Below, piece by piece: positions 36,753 through 50,026 of a stretch of 64,000 nucleotides of DNA. Position 1 is the first letter of the stretch; every line of letters begins with the position of its first letter. The stretch is from Paenibacillus_E sp964253085. Its GTDB lineage: Bacteria; Bacillota; Bacilli; Paenibacillales; NBRC-103111. The stretch spans positions 868,001 to 932,000 of the forward strand of contig NZ_CAXUQH020000001.1 in NCBI RefSeq assembly GCF_964253085.1, given 5' to 3'. The translations under genes were made by a program, and so were the position numbers. The notes below the pieces were generated by a model. The model had not been told where the DNA came from. It searched no databases and saw only the letters and a program-made list of their open reading frames with translations.

Positions 36753-37869
36753 ATGCTAGAACAGCGACAATTTCCCTCAAGGCCTGAATAAGCACCGCAT
36801 TCTCTTCGGAAGTTCCAATTGAAATTCGAACATGATTAGGAAGATTCCAACCTCCGCCATACCGAACGATAACCCCGCGACTCATCAAATTATCATAGAT
36901 GGATTTAGCTTGTGTTCCTAGATCGACGAGTACGAAATTACTCATGCTTGGCGTAAAAGGGATGGCTAGCGTACGCAATTCGGTGTAAAGTTCCTCCCGC
37001 ACCTTAACATTATTCGTTCTTGTTGCTTCAAGATGCTGATCATCCTTGAGTGCAGCTACGGCGCCAACTTGTGCGAGCGTGTTTACATTGAAAGGTTCTT
37101 TGACCTGGCGGATCCGTTGCAGAATATCTGCATCTGAGATGCCATATCCCACACGTATGCCTGCTAAGCCGTAGATTTTAGAAAATGTTTGCAGTACAAC
37201 AACAGGATAGCCTTCTCGTACTAGCGCAAGCCCATCGCAATAATCATCAGCCGTAACGAAATGGCTATACGCACCATCGAAGATTACTAGCACATGTGAA
37301 GGTAAGCTCTTCACAAGTCGGTGCAGGTCCTTTTTGGTCATATAAGTGCCCGTTGGATTGTTCGGTGAACAAATATAGAGCATTTTTGTGCGTTCTGTGA
37401 CAACCTCCAGAATAGCATCTACTTCATAGCGATAGTTCTCCCCAAGCGGTACGCTAATGATGCTGGCTCCAAGTAAGTTGGCTCCGAATTCGTACTCGCT
37501 AAACGTCGGTGAGGGTACAATGACTTCATCGCCAGGCTCTAAGTAAGTTTCGGAGAGCAGCGTAATCAGCTCATCACCGCCGTTAGTAACAAGGACTTGA
37601 TCAGGCGAGAATCCGCGTTTCTCCGCAATAGCTTCTCTAAGATTTACGGTCTCTGCATCTGGATAGCGATGAATGTCAGATAAATAAGCTTGAATAGCTT
37701 CCAGAGCAAGAGGGGAGGGACCTAATGGATTTTCGTTGGATGCTAATTTGGTAACCGATGTAAGCCCAAATTCACGTTGAACCTCCCAGATTGGTTTGCC
37801 GGGCGTGTAAGGCTTCATTCGTGATAAAATGCTGCGTGGATTGATATTTTCAACACCTGGACCTTCCAT
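36751..37869 (-). CDS. hisC: Histidinol-phosphate aminotransferase
   Basis: The 372-residue fold I PLP enzyme matches HisC: ASNENPLGPSP near 40-50, SPNNPTGTY near 170, and the PLP lysine in TFSKIYGLAGIRVGYG near 233. It transaminates imidazole-acetol phosphate, and members may also act on aromatic amino acids. GTG 37878 is an alternative, but AAGGAG is best placed for ATG 37869. It stands alone, away from other his genes, so it may be a second copy or serve aromatic transamination. Confidence 0.88.
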   Translation of the reverse strand: MEGPGVENINPRSILSRMKPYTPGKPIWEVQREFGLTSVTKLASNENPLGPSPLALEAIQAYLSDIHRYPDAETVNLREAIAEKRGFSPDQVLVTNGGDELITLLSETYLEPGDEVIVPSPTFSEYEFGANLLGASIISVPLGENYRYEVDAILEVVTERTKMLYICSPNNPTGTYMTKKDLHRLVKSLPSHVLVIFDGAYSHFVTADDYCDGLALVREGYPVVVLQTFSKIYGLAGIRVGYGISDADILQRIRQVKEPFNVNTLAQVGAVAALKDDQHLEATRTNNVKVREELYTELRTLAIPFTPSMSNFVLVDLGTQAKSIYDNLMSRGVIVRYGGGWNLPNHVRISIGTSEENAVLIQALREIVAVLA

Positions 37870-38018
37870 GTACAACACTCCTTTTCATACCATACTTTAT
37901 TCAAATGATACATTAACTCGGTAAAGTAGTAAAGTATAAAGTTTGCATACCCGTTAATGTTAGTTTGGTATATGATACAATTATTAGGTGTTGATCTGGT
38001 AGAAGGGGTGGCAGCGGA

Positions 38019-40712
38019 GTGAGTGGAATTAGGTTCGGTATTCGTGCCAAAATTATGATTGGATATGCGTTCATCATTTTCTGCTTAACCCTTTCTTTTG
38101 TGCTTGTTAATCAACAGTTAGCTGCCATGCAGCGAGATCGCAATTATGTGATAGAGCATGATTTTGCCGTCAATAGGGAGTCAAATCTTCTTGAGAAATA
38201 CGTCATGGATATGGAAAACGGGCAAAGAGGCTACTTACTCACGGGGGAAGTTAAATATTTAGAACCTTATACGACCGGACAGACCAAGTGGAGAGATTCC
38301 TTTAATCAACTGAGAGAGTTAACGAGTGATACGCCAGCTCAGGAGAAAAATTTGATCGCTCTCAAGGAATCTATCGAAAATTGGCTTATACAAACAGGCG
38401 GGACCCTACCAGCGCTGAGAAATGGTCTTGAAAATGAAAGTTATTTTAATTTCACCTTCTTTATTGCTCATCAAAATATTCTAGATATTCGTTCGCAATT
38501 GAGTCGATTTCGCAGCCTTGAAATGGGATTCGTGAAGGAGCGAGCGGCACACCTTGATGCTCAAAATGAAATGTTGACCAACTCCTTATTTGTCATGTTG
38601 GGAGTGGTACTCATTTTTTCAGTGATAGCAGCGCTAGTTATTTCAAAATCTATCGTAGGGACGATCAAACAGGTTACTAAGAGCATCATCAAACTGAGCT
38701 CCATGAAGCGGGACCGTTCAAAGCGCATTCATGTCACAATGAATGATGAGGTGAAAGATCTGGCCGACGCAACCAATGCGTTGCTAGAGAGCCAAGAAGA
38801 GATCGAGTGGCAGCAACGGAAGTTGACAGAGGTGGTCCATATGCTGCAAGGTATTTCCGATTTGGAAACGCTAGGGACATCCTTTATTCGCAAAGCAGCG
38901 GAATTGTTTGGAGCTTCCTTCGGTGTTTTCTACATTCGAAGCATACACGAAGCTAAGGCTGGCATGATGAGGTTGGCATTTTATGCGGCGATGGAGGAAA
39001 GTGCTGAAGCCGGTAAACCTTTTTTTCATCTTGGAGAAGGCTTGATTGGCCAATGTGCGATTGAAAAGCGAATTGTACATCTCACACATGTCCCCGAAAC
39101 GTATATTCGTTTAAAATCAGGACTGGGGTCAGCGAGTGCACAAAGTGTCCTCATCGTACCGATCATTCATAATCAAGAAGTCATCGCCATCATGGAGTTG
39201 GCCTCTTTTGATAAATTTACATCGCTTCAGATGTGTCTGTTGGATGACATCTTAGAGGTGTTAGGGACAATCGTGCATAGCGTGCAAACGCGTGTCGAGG
39301 TTGAGCGTCTCCTTCGAGAGTATCAGGCGATGACCGAAGAGCTTCAAAGTCAACAGGAAGAATTGCATCGGACCAATGTACAGCTAGAGGAAAGAAATCG
39401 GTATGCGGATGAAAGGTCGAGGGAACTCGAACATATGAAAGTCTCCTTTGAAGAGCATGCCATTCAGTTGGAGTTGAGCTCGCGGTATAAATCGGAGTTC
39501 TTGGCGAACATGTCTCACGAGCTGCGAACGCCGCTTAACAGTATACTGATCCTTTCCCAAATGCTCCAGGAAAACAATAGTAAGACCTTAACGCACGACG
39601 AGCAAGAATATGCCCGTGTCATTCATTCTTCAGGAAATGATTTACTGCTCCTTATTAATGATATATTGGATTTGTCCAAAGTTGAAGCGGGTAAATTGGA
39701 CATTCATATCGGTGAGTTGCGCACAGACTGGCTACCCGAGCTTTTGCAAAGCCAATTCGAGAAGGTGGCTGAACAACGAAAGCTTACATTTCGGATTGGT
39801 ATGGATGCTCGAGTGCCTAATATTTTCTATACGGATGAACAGAGACTCTGTCAAATTATCAAAAATTTGCTTTCTAATGCGTTTAAATTCACTCATGAAG
39901 GTTCTGTTCAGGTGGAATTTCGCATGTGCAGCGTGGAACAAATTATGGAACTTTTGCCTTCGGCCAAGCGCATGCAGGTCATGGCGGTTTCTGTCAAGGA
40001 TACGGGTATAGGTATACCAACTGACAAGCAAGAAGTCATCTTCGAACCTTTTCTTCAGGCTGATGGTACAACCAATCGGAAATATGGAGGGACAGGCCTG
40101 GGGTTATCGATCAGTCGGGAATTAGCCAGACTCCTTGGAGGTTGTATCCACATGCAGAGTGAGGAAGGTAGAGGGAGTACATTTACGTTATACGTACCTT
40201 CGTTGCCTTCTTTAATAGGGGGAACTAACGCTACGCATATGGAGGTAGCAGCGGCAACTTCTAACCCGATCAGTGACTATTTTGTTCGAGAAAACGGTAA
40301 AACCATTTCAGCACTCGAGAATTACAATATCAATCAATTTAAGGATAGGAAAGTGCTTGTTGTTGATGATGACGTGCGTAACGTATTTGCACTTTGTAAT
40401 GCATTTGAGCAAGAAGGTATCATTGTGAGCGTTGCGCAGAATGGACAAGAGTGCCTAGAGCTATTGGCAAAGGATTCTAGCATTGAGCTTATCCTCATGG
40501 ATATCATGATGCCGGTCATGGATGGCTTTGAAGCGATGCGTCTCATTAGGAAAAATAGTCAATATGCTGATGTTCCGATCATCGCGCTTACTGCCAAAGC
40601 AATGAAACAGGACAAAGAAATCTGCTTGCAGGCTGGTGCATCTGACTATATCAGCAAGCCGCTGCATGTGAGCCAGCTCCTCTCGCTTATGCATGTTTGG
40701 CTTAGTAAATAA
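38019..40712 (+). CDS. Hybrid sensor histidine kinase (CHASE3-HAMP-GAF-HisKA-HATPase-REC)
   Basis: The 897-residue membrane protein has helix 1 (about 10-30), an extracellular CHASE3 domain (about 35-175, with YVMDMENGQRGYLLTG), helix 2 (about 188-210), HAMP, GAF (about 285-425), a coiled coil, HisKA with H500 in NMSHELRTPLN, HATPase (about 610-725) and a receiver domain with D828 in LILMDIMMP. The start is GTG. It is unusual for its neighbours, with no response regulator beside it, so it likely feeds a phosphorelay encoded elsewhere. Confidence 0.92.
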   Translation: MSGIRFGIRAKIMIGYAFIIFCLTLSFVLVNQQLAAMQRDRNYVIEHDFAVNRESNLLEKYVMDMENGQRGYLLTGEVKYLEPYTTGQTKWRDSFNQLRELTSDTPAQEKNLIALKESIENWLIQTGGTLPALRNGLENESYFNFTFFIAHQNILDIRSQLSRFRSLEMGFVKERAAHLDAQNEMLTNSLFVMLGVVLIFSVIAALVISKSIVGTIKQVTKSIIKLSSMKRDRSKRIHVTMNDEVKDLADATNALLESQEEIEWQQRKLTEVVHMLQGISDLETLGTSFIRKAAELFGASFGVFYIRSIHEAKAGMMRLAFYAAMEESAEAGKPFFHLGEGLIGQCAIEKRIVHLTHVPETYIRLKSGLGSASAQSVLIVPIIHNQEVIAIMELASFDKFTSLQMCLLDDILEVLGTIVHSVQTRVEVERLLREYQAMTEELQSQQEELHRTNVQLEERNRYADERSRELEHMKVSFEEHAIQLELSSRYKSEFLANMSHELRTPLNSILILSQMLQENNSKTLTHDEQEYARVIHSSGNDLLLLINDILDLSKVEAGKLDIHIGELRTDWLPELLQSQFEKVAEQRKLTFRIGMDARVPNIFYTDEQRLCQIIKNLLSNAFKFTHEGSVQVEFRMCSVEQIMELLPSAKRMQVMAVSVKDTGIGIPTDKQEVIFEPFLQADGTTNRKYGGTGLGLSISRELARLLGGCIHMQSEEGRGSTFTLYVPSLPSLIGGTNATHMEVAAATSNPISDYFVRENGKTISALENYNINQFKDRKVLVVDDDVRNVFALCNAFEQEGIIVSVAQNGQECLELLAKDSSIELILMDIMMPVMDGFEAMRLIRKNSQYADVPIIALTAKAMKQDKEICLQAGASDYISKPLHVSQLLSLMHVWLSK

Positions 40713-40715
40713 ACC

Positions 40716-40766
40716 CAAAAGACCTCTAACTGCCTCCCGATTATGGAAGTAGTTAAAGGTCTTTTG
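40716..40766. terminator. Bidirectional terminator
   Basis: AAAAGACCTCTAACTGCCTCC pairs imperfectly with GGAAGTAGTTAAAGGTCTTTT. It lies between the hybrid kinase gene and a convergent small gene. Confidence 0.85.
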
Positions 40767-40768
40767 TG

Positions 40769-41047
40769 TTAATGGACATTACGCTCTGTATATACTTCAA
40801 AATGATAAATAGTGTTGCGCGTCAATACACGGAAATCTAGTCCGTCTTGGTCGATCGCTTGCACACGTGTTGTTTTGAATGGTGTATGTTGCCGAACCCC
40901 TGATAACGTCATTGGACATCCTACCTCGGTCGGGTTCACTTCACGAAATGTTTGCCCTTGAATCTCATCGAAATCGAATCGATCTGACCGATGCTTCGGG
41001 GTAATCCCATCAACCTCATAGATTTGCAGTAGTTTTAACAACCTCAT
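40769..41047 (-). CDS. Hypothetical 92-residue protein
   Basis: I do not recognise a family. The product is soluble, with no signal peptide or membrane helix. It is rich in short beta-type segments (FDFDEIQGQTF, TRVQAIDQDGLDFRVLTRNTIYHFEVY). A GGGAGGGG site precedes the ATG and a shared terminator follows, so it is likely expressed. Confidence 0.75.
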   Translation of the reverse strand: MRLLKLLQIYEVDGITPKHRSDRFDFDEIQGQTFREVNPTEVGCPMTLSGVRQHTPFKTTRVQAIDQDGLDFRVLTRNTIYHFEVYTERNVH

Positions 41048-41201
41048 TCTGGCCCCTCCCGTTCGTGGCTTTCGTTTTCATTATACACAGACACCTCAAA
41101 TTTGGCGAAGTCTAAAAACCTAACATAAACCTAAAGAAGTCTTCATACTTTCTTAGCTTCCCAAATATACAATTATTCTATATGAACCGGGGGTGTTGCG
41201 A

Positions 41202-41423
41202 ATGCTGCACACGAAAGTAGTAATTGAGGAAAAAGAAGTCCTTATTTTTTTCGAAGCTATGTACCAAGAATATTCATACCGGGCAGTTGAAACGATAACG
41301 AAGTATTTAAATAATGCTCAGATAAGGGAAGTATTTGATAACCTGGGTTTAGTTCATGCCACGAATACAGAGGTAACACTCTTCTCGTTAAATGGAGAGA
41401 TGGAGACAATTCCAATGTATTGA
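41202..41423 (+). CDS. Hypothetical 73-residue protein
   Basis: No family recognised. A GGGGGTG site fits the ATG at 41202 better than GTG 41193. The product is acidic, partly helical (EALFFEAMYQEYSYRAVETITKYLNN-like region near residues 12-35) and ends in a short beta segment. It lies upstream of a VOC gene. Confidence 0.6.
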   Translation: MLHTKVVIEEKEVLIFFEAMYQEYSYRAVETITKYLNNAQIREVFDNLGLVHATNTEVTLFSLNGEMETIPMY

Positions 41424-41491
41424 TCTCGGTCTAGCTCTTTGCTTTATTTTTAGCTAAAATGAAGGGGGTTAGAACAAGGAGGCAGATACAT

Positions 41492-41884
41492 ATGACCGTT
41501 ATGAAATTAGAACATGTCGGCGTCATGGTAGCAAACTTAGAAGCGTCTATTGCATTTTATGTTCATGTAATCGGACTTAAGCACAAAGGAACGTTACTCC
41601 ACACGAATGGCGTTATCCGACTTGGTTTTCTTGGCTTTGATGCCACAAATGAAACAGAAGTTGAATTAATTGAAGGTTATAATGCAAACTTGCCACAGGA
41701 AGGCAAAGTGCATCACTTGGCTTTTACCGTAGATGATATTGATGCTGAATTCGCAAGAATTCAAGCTTTAGAGGTTGAGCAATTGGATACGGAAATTACT
41801 ACACTTCCGAACGGCTCTAAGTATTTCTTCTTTAACGGGCTAGATGGCGAGCGAATTGAATTCTTTCAATCGACACGTGGATAG
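41492..41884 (+). CDS. VOC family (glyoxalase-like) protein
   Basis: The 130-residue product is a two-module VOC metal-binding fold. It has LEHVGVMVANLEASIAFY at the start with the first metal histidine (H9 in EHVG), VHHLAFTVDDID with H71-H72 and DGERIEFFQ at the end with the last metal Glu. It may be a glyoxalase or a methylmalonyl-CoA epimerase-like enzyme; substrate unknown. ATG 41492 has AAGGAGG upstream. Confidence 0.88.
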   Translation: MTVMKLEHVGVMVANLEASIAFYVHVIGLKHKGTLLHTNGVIRLGFLGFDATNETEVELIEGYNANLPQEGKVHHLAFTVDDIDAEFARIQALEVEQLDTEITTLPNGSKYFFFNGLDGERIEFFQSTRG

Positions 41885-41906
41885 GTTTAACATTTGCTAG
41901 ATACGG

Positions 41907-41953
41907 GCATCCTTTTACTAGAGTGATAGATTCTAGCAAAGAGGTGCTTTTTT
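41907..41953 (+). terminator. Terminator-like hairpin covering the next gene's ribosome binding site
   Basis: GCATCCTTTTACTAGA pairs with TCTAGCAAAGAGGTGC and is followed by T7 that ends at the next gene's ATG (41955). The GAGGTG binding site lies in the right arm. Confidence 0.65.
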
Positions 41954-41954
41954 A

Positions 41955-42704
41955 ATGTCGAAGCGTTGGACACAAATGATGATCGGCATCACTATACTGG
42001 GTTTATTCTTCGGGTGGATTCGTCATGTGGATGCAAAGGCTGAACAAGATGCACAGCTATTACTCAACGTGGCAAAGCCTTATATGCAATCCAATGAACA
42101 AATTACCTTCAAATATACAGGGTATTTCGGTACATGTGACGGTGTGGATGCCAAAGTCATGGGAGCAGGTGAACGTTTGTCCCAAAAGTTTGGTTTCCAA
42201 TCTTACACTAATGAGCCGATTTCCTTAAAAAACGGTATCTATACGATCAAGTCCGAAGTTGCTGGAAGTACAGTAGCGACGTTAACTATTGCTAGTCCAG
42301 TGGGGCAGTCGGCTTGTTATGCTGTATTACGATTAGATGCTTCAGGAAGCGCGGACCAAGCCTGGCTTCTGAAATGGCAGGAGCAAATGACCGCGCAATT
42401 AAACGAGCAGGGCATTCAAGGCATGTGGAACGTGATGATACAAGGCACTGCTGCTGAAGACTTTAGTTTAACGAATGACCCTAAGGAATTCCTAGCCGAG
42501 TTAGTTAAAGCTTATGAAGGAAATGTTGTTGAACGTTACGAAGATGGAACTACTTTCAGTGCATCATTGGTATCATCTGAATTCGAAGCTTCTATACGAA
42601 GTGGCAATCAAAAGGTGAATGTCCAAATCGCACTTCATCTAGATACGACTTCGGGCCTTTGGCGCTTAACTATAGGAACACCGATTATCACAATGGAATA
42701 CTAA
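41955..42704 (+). CDS. YwmB family (TATA-box-binding-protein-like) protein
   Basis: The 249-residue product has an N-terminal signal/anchor segment (about 7-25) and two TBP-like alpha/beta halves, and ends in LTIGTPIITMEY, which closely recalls the end of Bacillus YwmB. YwmB lies next to murAA and spoIID in Bacillus but here it is beside an rRNA operon. Function unknown, probably envelope-linked. Its ribosome binding site overlaps a terminator-like hairpin. Confidence 0.78.
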   Translation: MSKRWTQMMIGITILGLFFGWIRHVDAKAEQDAQLLLNVAKPYMQSNEQITFKYTGYFGTCDGVDAKVMGAGERLSQKFGFQSYTNEPISLKNGIYTIKSEVAGSTVATLTIASPVGQSACYAVLRLDASGSADQAWLLKWQEQMTAQLNEQGIQGMWNVMIQGTAAEDFSLTNDPKEFLAELVKAYEGNVVERYEDGTTFSASLVSSEFEASIRSGNQKVNVQIALHLDTTSGLWRLTIGTPIITMEY

Positions 42705-42710
42705 TCGCGG

Positions 42711-42740
42711 AAAAGGGTGCAGGATGCATTCTTTTTTTTT
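42711..42740 (+). terminator. Terminator after the YwmB-like gene
   Basis: AGGGTGCA pairs with TGCATTCT (including G-U pairs) followed by nine T. Confidence 0.7.
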
Positions 42741-42879
42741 GTATGTACTTGTAGGAACAATTCGAAACAATTGCAATAGTGGAACTTTTCCAAAGGGGTT
42801 GTAATTGGTTTCTAGGCATGGTACATTAGTCCTCGTTGTTCTGAAGCAAACAACCACGACAAGCGAAATTGAAGTGGAC

Positions 42880-42909
42880 TTGCTTTCCGGCAATGAGGTA
42901 TGGTAAGAT
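42880..42909 (+). promoter_or_regulatory. rrn promoter P1 (predicted)
   Basis: TTGCTT, 18-base spacer with TGG just before the -10, and TAAGAT. It lies 74 bases upstream of P2 and has the same architecture. Confidence 0.55.
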
Positions 42910-42953
42910 GACTTTCCGACAGACACCGACATAAATTGACAAGAAAAAAGTAC

Positions 42954-42983
42954 TTGCAATTGAGAAACGATCTGTGGTATATT
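42954..42983 (+). promoter_or_regulatory. rrn promoter P2 (predicted)
   Basis: TTGCAA (42954-42959), 18-base spacer ending in TGG, TATATT (42978-42983). The leader to 43128 contains the boxA-like TGATCTTTGAAAACTGAAC used by antitermination factors. Confidence 0.75.
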
Positions 42984-43129
42984 ACTTCTCGCTGCTTCGG
43001 TAACACGGCAGTGAGCGAAAGAAATTGATCTTTGAAAACTGAACAACGAGTGAGTAAGCACAGTCGAGTAATCGACTATAAAAGAGATTGCAAAATCTCG
43101 CTAGCTTCAAATGAGCATTTCAGCTTTTC

Positions 43130-44675
<1,546 letters not shown>

Positions 44676-44909
44676 TGGAGACTCGGTCTTGATAAGACCA
44701 GTCAAGTGTGTTTAACACACAAATCGCTTACTCACTCGTGTTCAGTTTTGAAAGAGCAATCTTTCAAAAACATCTTTACAAGTTGTTGACGAATCTTCGA
44801 TTCGCAACTTGTTCCTTGAAAACTAGATAACGAAACAAAAACGTAAAGTAAGAACTTAGGTTGCTTGATTCTAACGAATCTTGCAAAAATCTTTAAATGT
44901 TTTTTTCTA

Positions 44910-47825
<2,916 letters not shown>

Positions 47826-47896
47826 ATTCCTGAGTATAGTACTTTACGTTGAAGTTTCGTATCTAGTTTTCAAGGCGCAAACAAACGCTTTGACTG

Positions 47897-48013
47897 TTTG
47901 GTGATGATGGCGGAAGGGATCCACGCGTTCCCATCTCGAACACGACCGTTAAGCCTTCCAGCGTCGATGGTACTTGAACCGCAGGGTTCTGGGAGAGTAG
48001 AACGTTGCCAAGC
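47897..48013 (+). rRNA. 5S ribosomal RNA
   Basis: About 117 bases beginning TTTGGTGATGATGGCGG and ending GTTGCCAAGC, with the conserved CCCATCTCGAACACG loop. Confidence 0.95.
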
Positions 48014-48018
48014 ATTGT

Positions 48019-48094
48019 TCCCTGATAGCTCAGTTGGTAGAGCACTCGACTGTTAATCGAGTTGTCACAGGTTCGAGTCCTGTTCGGGGAGCCA
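48019..48094 (+). tRNA. tRNA-Asn (GTT)
   Basis: The cloverleaf closes with TCCCTGA/TCGGGGA; anticodon loop CTGTTAA; CCA encoded. Confidence 0.96.
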
Positions 48095-48123
48095 TTTATT
48101 TTTTAAAAACCAGGCCTTTTTAT

Positions 48124-48215
48124 GGAGAGGTGTCCGAGCTGGCCGAAGGAGCACGATTGGAAATCGTGTAGGCGTCACAAGCGTCTCGAGGGTTCGAATC
48201 CCTCTCTCTCCGCCA
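48124..48215 (+). tRNA. tRNA-Ser (GGA)
   Basis: Class II tRNA with long variable arm; acceptor GGAGAGG; anticodon loop TTGGAAA; CCA encoded. Confidence 0.95.
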
Positions 48216-48249
48216 TAAGAGCTTTCATATTAGAAGTGCCTGTTTACGA

Positions 48250-48324
48250 GGCCCGTTGGTCAAGTGGTTAAGACACCTCCCTTTCACGGAGGTAACAGGG
48301 GTTCGAGTCCCCTACGGGTCACCA
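48250..48324 (+). tRNA. tRNA-Glu (TTC)
   Basis: Acceptor GGCCCGT/ACGGGTC; anticodon loop CTTTCAC; CCA encoded. Confidence 0.95.
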
Positions 48325-48341
48325 TTTATTCTTCATCCCAT

Positions 48342-48417
48342 GGAGGCTTAGCTCAGCTGGGAGAGCATCTGCCTTACAAGCAGAGGGTCGGCGGTTCGAT
48401 CCCGTCAGCCTCCACCA
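48342..48417 (+). tRNA. tRNA-Val (TAC)
   Basis: Acceptor GGAGGCT/AGCCTCC; anticodon loop CTTACAA; CCA encoded. Confidence 0.95.
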
Positions 48418-48488
48418 TTTATTTTTCAGATAAAATTCGGATGTCTTCCTTTTTGTCTGGGAATAATAAAATATCATGCTAGTAACGT

Positions 48489-48565
<77 letters not shown>

Positions 48566-48596
48566 ACCTCTTACTAAGAGGAGAATTACATAGTGT

Positions 48597-48673
48597 GGAG
48601 CTGTGGTGTAGTGGCCTAACATGCCTGCCTGTCACGCAGGAGACCGCGGGTTCGAATCCCGTCAGCTCCGCCA
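48597..48673 (+). tRNA. tRNA-Asp (GTC)
   Basis: Acceptor GGAGCTG/CAGCTCC; anticodon loop CTGTCAC; CCA encoded. Confidence 0.95.
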
Positions 48674-48691
48674 TTTTTTTTTACAAGACAT

Positions 48692-48767
48692 GAGTCATTA
48701 GCTCAGTTGGTAGAGCACCTGACTTTTAATCAGGGTGTCGTAGGTTCGAATCCTACATGACTCACCA
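48692..48767 (+). tRNA. tRNA-Lys (TTT)
   Basis: Acceptor GAGTCAT/ATGACTC; anticodon loop CTTTTAA; CCA encoded. Confidence 0.95.
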
Positions 48768-48786
48768 TTTGCCTTATTTACAGCAT

Positions 48787-48866
48787 GCGCGTATGGCGGA
48801 ATTGGCAGACGCACTAGACTTAGGATCTAGCGGGCGACCGTGGGGGTTCAAGTCCCTCTACGCGCA
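48787..48866 (+). tRNA. tRNA-Leu (TAG), CCA not encoded
   Basis: Class II tRNA with acceptor GCGCGTA/TACGCGC and anticodon loop CTTAGGA. The discriminator A is followed by TCCA rather than CCA, so the 3' end must be completed by CCA-adding enzyme. It is the last tRNA of the rrn operon. Confidence 0.93.
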
Positions 48867-48873
48867 TCCAAAC

Positions 48874-48924
48874 AAAAAAAGCTTTCTTTCATCCTTTAAC
48901 AAGGATTGAAGAAAGCTTTTTTTG
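48874..48924 (+). terminator. Terminator of the rrn-tRNA operon
   Basis: AAAAAAAGCTTTCTTTCATCC pairs with GGATTGAAGAAAGCTTTTTTT around a short loop, one of the strongest hairpins in the window. Confidence 0.93.
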
Positions 48925-48946
48925 TACATGCATATTTAAAATTTGG

Positions 48947-48975
48947 TTGACATTGATTATTATTATCACTAATAT
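48947..48975 (+). promoter_or_regulatory. Promoter with Fur-box-like site before the DUF1450-like gene
   Basis: TTGACA (48947-48952), 17-base spacer, TAATAT (48970-48975). The spacer contains TGATTATTATTATCA (48954-48968), one mismatch from the 7-1-7 Fur box. The layout matches the siderophore operon promoter. Confidence 0.8.
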
Positions 48976-49017
48976 CAAGAGTAGTGATTGACGCGAAATG
49001 GCGGGAGGAGATCGCAA

Positions 49018-49269
49018 TTGAAAACGATTAAGTACTGCTGCAGAAATGAGAAATTCGGATCGAAACAAATATATAAGTCATTGAAGCACGAGTACCCAGA
49101 CTTGAAACAGAAGAAGAAGGAATGTTTAGGTAATTGCCGGCATTGTAAGAAAGAATGTATCGCTATGATCGGGAAGAAGAAGCTGCTTTGCGCGGAGTCA
49201 CCGGACCATTTGTATGCTCAGATTAAGGAAATCATAACGGCGTCTAAGGCCAAAAGTGTGATGGCTTGA
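49018..49269 (+). CDS. DUF1450-like small cysteine-rich protein
   Basis: The 83-residue product starts at TTG behind GGGAGGAG (an in-frame extension to 48988 is unsupported). It has two N-terminal cysteines (YCCRNEKFGSK) and a later CLGNCRHCKKEC cluster, then a basic helix and a helix near the end. The pattern recalls thioredoxin-like 2Fe-2S proteins and the DUF1450/YuzB group. The Fur-type promoter and the ferritin gene 113 bases downstream point to iron handling. Metal binding is inferred. Confidence 0.72.
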   Translation: MKTIKYCCRNEKFGSKQIYKSLKHEYPDLKQKKKECLGNCRHCKKECIAMIGKKKLLCAESPDHLYAQIKEIITASKAKSVMA

Positions 49270-49382
49270 ACCTAAATCTGCTAAAATTGTTTCTTCCGTT
49301 TGTATTTGTATGCACAATTCTGTTAATCTTGTATGTATGGGGAATACGCAAGAGATAACCATACAGAAAGGTGTGTGCACAG

Positions 49383-49892
49383 ATGCTAAACGATACACTA
49401 ACAGAAGCGCTCAATGAGCAGATGAATTATGAGTTTTATTCCGCGCACGTCTACTTAGCTATTGCTGGTTATTGCGCTGCGGAAAGCTTGGATGGATTTT
49501 CGAACTTTTTTAAGGTACAAGCAGAAGAAGAGAAGTTCCATGCCATGAAGATTTTTAAATTTATTAATGACCGTGGGAAAAAGGTCAGCTTTGCTGGTAT
49601 GAACACGCCCGTGAATCAGTACGAATCGATTTTGGATGCATTTGAACATGCTTACCTGCATGAGCAAGAAGTAACGAAACGGATTTATCACCTATCCGAT
49701 TTGGCATTGAATGATAGAGAACATGCGACTATGCAGTTCTTGAAATGGTTCATTGACGAACAGGTTGAAGAAGAAGCAATGTTCGATAGCATTATCAACA
49801 AGCTGAAACGTATCGATAAAGATAGCAATGCGTTCTACATGTTGGATGCAGAATTTGCACAACGTTCTTTCACGCCTCCAGCTGCGGAATAA
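49383..49892 (+). CDS. Ferritin (non-heme iron storage)
   Basis: The 169-residue four-helix-bundle protein carries the ferroxidase residues expected of bacterial ferritin: E in NEQMNYEFYSAHVYL, the EEEKFHAMK motif near residues 49-57, E in AYLHEQEVT and QVEEEAMFD. It oxidises and stores iron as a 24-mer cage. AAAGGTG precedes ATG 49383; the extension to 49371 adds only MCAQ. Terminator follows. Confidence 0.93.
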   Translation: MLNDTLTEALNEQMNYEFYSAHVYLAIAGYCAAESLDGFSNFFKVQAEEEKFHAMKIFKFINDRGKKVSFAGMNTPVNQYESILDAFEHAYLHEQEVTKRIYHLSDLALNDREHATMQFLKWFIDEQVEEEAMFDSIINKLKRIDKDSNAFYMLDAEFAQRSFTPPAAE

Positions 49893-49914
49893 TTACATAT
49901 CCTATTCATGAGTC

Positions 49915-49957
49915 AAAAACTTACTTGTTTCGCAAATGTGCGAAAGGTAAGTTTTTT
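49915..49957 (+). terminator. Terminator after ferritin
   Basis: AAAAACTTAC..TTTCGCA pairs with TGCGAAA..GTAAGTTTTT, with a T run. Confidence 0.85.
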
Positions 49958-50026
49958 TCTGTTTGTTGACATAGTGTTGTCAGGGTTGATTTTGTATAGT
50001 TGTAGGAAAAAGAAGGGAAGTACATC

